Shown here: one piece after another, positions 61,947-64,000 of the stretch
Layout: the number at the start of each line of letters is the position of its first letter
How positions within the stretch are numbered: position 1 is the first letter of the stretch
The notes under the pieces: generated by a model
Told to the model about the DNA's origin: nothing
Database searches by the model: none
Seen by the model: the letters and a program-made list of their open reading frames with translations, nothing else
From: Vitis vinifera
Lineage: Eukaryota; Streptophyta; Magnoliopsida; Vitales; Vitaceae
DNA: 64,000 nt
Direction: 5' to 3'
Assembly (NCBI RefSeq): GCF_030704535.1
Contig: NC_081807.1
Location: forward strand, 19,692,001 to 19,756,000
Program-made: the position numbers and the translations under genes

Positions 61947-64000
61947 GTGATTGTTTGATAATGATATTTTCAACACTTACAAATAATTGTATTTGTCTTT
62001 ATTTCATACTTCTTATAATACTCTACTTAGTTTAGAGTAACAATTATGTGGCTAGATCGAAGTTTACTTGGTTTTGTTAAGATATGTCTTAGATATATGT
62101 TTGTTTTGTAAATTAAAAATGCATTAAATTATGATGTGATATTATCCTTGGAGGTAGAGTGAGGCTTGAGAGAGAGAGAGAGAGATTTCATTATATGTAT
62201 TTCTTTATTTCCTATTCCTTATGATGTTCTAGTTAGTTCAAATTAAGATTTTGAGATATATTTAAACATATGTTTGTTTGATGACCAAAAAGTACTTTAA
62301 ATTTATGTGTAATCTTCTTCTTAACAAGGGATAGAAGGGAAGGAAAAAGAAAATAATGTGAGAAAAAAATGGAGTGGGAGAGAGAAATAGAGAGTGATTT
62401 TTTATTATTTATGATAATGAAATTCTAAACTAGTCAAAAGACAAAAAAAAAAAAAAAAGAATACTTTTATTTGATATTTGGTGGTTCATGGTTGCTTGTG
62501 AAAAAAGTCAAAATAAAGATAATAAACCCTTAAATAAGCATTAATTTTTTTGAATGTGTTTTATCTAGGTACCTCTACTTATCTTTGGAATAATCATGTC
62601 TTCAAGTATTGGATTATATGAGACTTAAGTTATGCCATCTTGAAGACCATTTCATCTAATTAGAAAACAATAGTATAGGATTTTTCATAGGGTTATTTTA
62701 GGCCATTAAGATCAAGCTAGTATCCTTGGAATCAATCCAAATAAAGAAGAAGACATGTTTAACATGAACCCTCCCAACTGATAGGGTGTTAGAATTCACC
62801 TTAAGATGGTAAATGAAAAAGTCAACTCTTTTTTGGTAGTTTTTTCACTACTTAGAATCCAAATATGTAAGGAAGTAAGGCTTATTATTTGGAAGATAGT
62901 CCAATTTAATAGTAATAATTTGATGTTGTAGGAGATGGTCTAAATGGGTCAAACCATATAAATCATTGCATCCTTTATGATTATTATTTTTTTCTTTTTT
63001 CTTTTTTAATGTAGCGCACAAGTTACAAACTCTTTAGTGATGAGGATGTCCTTTATGGAAATTAATGAACTCATAGAGAAAATATAAAATGAAATTCTAA
63101 TATACTTCAATTATTATAAGAAAAAATGCATCATGAAAAACTATGTAGAACACAATGGATATGAGAAGGAAGCTTAATCAGTTATATTGAAGAATCTTCT
63201 CAAAAGATCACAGAACCTTGCCTATATAAAACGTTGCATATCTAAGGGCACAAAAAATATTTAGGTATACTTACAATTCAAGTCTTGAATCTTAAGTAGT
63301 ATCTTTCATGAAATCTTACTCTACGCCATTATAAGACCAAATATTTTAGCAAATCAAGTTCAATATTTGAATAGTAAAACATCACTCGTCTGAACTCCCC
63401 AAAGTTGAATACTTGCATCCATTAGTCATTTATGAAAATAAATCTAGAACATCTCTCTTCACAAGCCTTTAGGCAAATTCATAAGTACCAAGTTTGATGT
63501 TGCTACAATGTCTAAGGATTTCATTTTGTTACTCTAAGAATGGATTATGAGATTTTTATTTATCTTTGAAAAGAATCCTTTCCATGTCTTTTGTCTCAAA
63601 TTGGAAATATAAAGAAGAATTAATAAATAGGGGAATATAACATAATTATCTCTCAAAATTAATATTTGTAGGAAGGGGTTTAATCTAAAATAGAATTCTA
63701 GATTTTTGAAGATTATAAAGTTTGCAATCATTTTAGGTTGGCATGAATTAAGAAGCTTGTGTCATCCACTATTAGATTGGTTAACCTAATTTTCTTGCAA
63801 GATCGACAATGAAAAATGGTCATTAGTCAAATGGTAAAATCTTTTATTCTATCAATCCAATCAAGAGCTTAATCAATAAGGATGATTTTTTATAATCTTA
63901 TTTTTATCAATCCTAATTTAGTTTTATTTGATGGAGGTTTTTTTTATTAGAAGAAGTTGACCACATAGATGTAAGGTTCAAGTTTGGATCAATTTTGGTG
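61947..64000 (+). other. Gene B intron 8 (runs off the window)
   Basis: Aligns with 25483-27529. It contains a GA microsatellite (about 62168-62184) that is longer than in gene A. The window ends before the position expected for exon 9 (about 65.1 kb). Confidence 0.7.

Overview
This is plant nuclear DNA. It is AT-rich, has long GT-AG introns, and carries a plant hAT transposon, a plant Copia retrotransposon, an NB-ARC (NLR-type) exon and plant-type diacylglycerol kinase (DGK) exons. The style suggests a woody eudicot such as grapevine (Vitis), but the species is inferred, not shown.

Layout. 1-5.9 kb is AT-rich intergenic DNA. It holds a decayed copy of the leader of the main gene (about 1.22-1.68 kb), a direct duplication (2.16-2.74 and 4.57-5.35 kb) and an unexplained GC-richer island (3.4-4.33 kb). 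Gene A (6188-32360, + strand) can be assembled as 12 exons with GT-AG junctions and one open frame of 723 codons. Exon 1 encodes an NB-ARC nucleotide-binding module. Exons 2-12 encode a nearly full-length DGK catalytic plus accessory region. Its introns hold LTRs and an antisense Copia relic. 32.4-37.8 kb is intergenic, with a minisatellite and a two-exon cysteinyl-tRNA synthetase relic. 37864-42962 is a structurally complete hAT transposon with a perfect 8-bp target-site duplication and an uninterrupted 1021-codon, five-exon transposase. Gene B (from 43328) is a second copy of gene A, offset by about 36.5-37.1 kb. Its first 8 exons are in the window and the rest lies beyond 64000.

Main interest. 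Genes A and B look like intact fusions of an NB-ARC domain (no ARC2/MHD, no LRR) to a DGK-like domain whose glycine-rich catalytic motifs are degenerate (SGDAM where GGDGT is expected, GSKAN where GTGND or GTGNN is expected). This is the architecture expected of an immune receptor-like protein carrying an integrated pseudokinase decoy or sensor. DGKs make the immune second messenger phosphatidic acid, which makes the idea plausible, but function is inference. The two copies are nearly identical in introns and in several exons. They differ sharply in short exon blocks (the linker before the P-loop, the NB-ARC/DGK junction, and exon 5), which suggests diversifying selection or patchy gene conversion. 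The hAT insertion sits about 365 bp upstream of the gene B start codon and may have changed its promoter.

No rRNA, tRNA or CRISPR features were seen.
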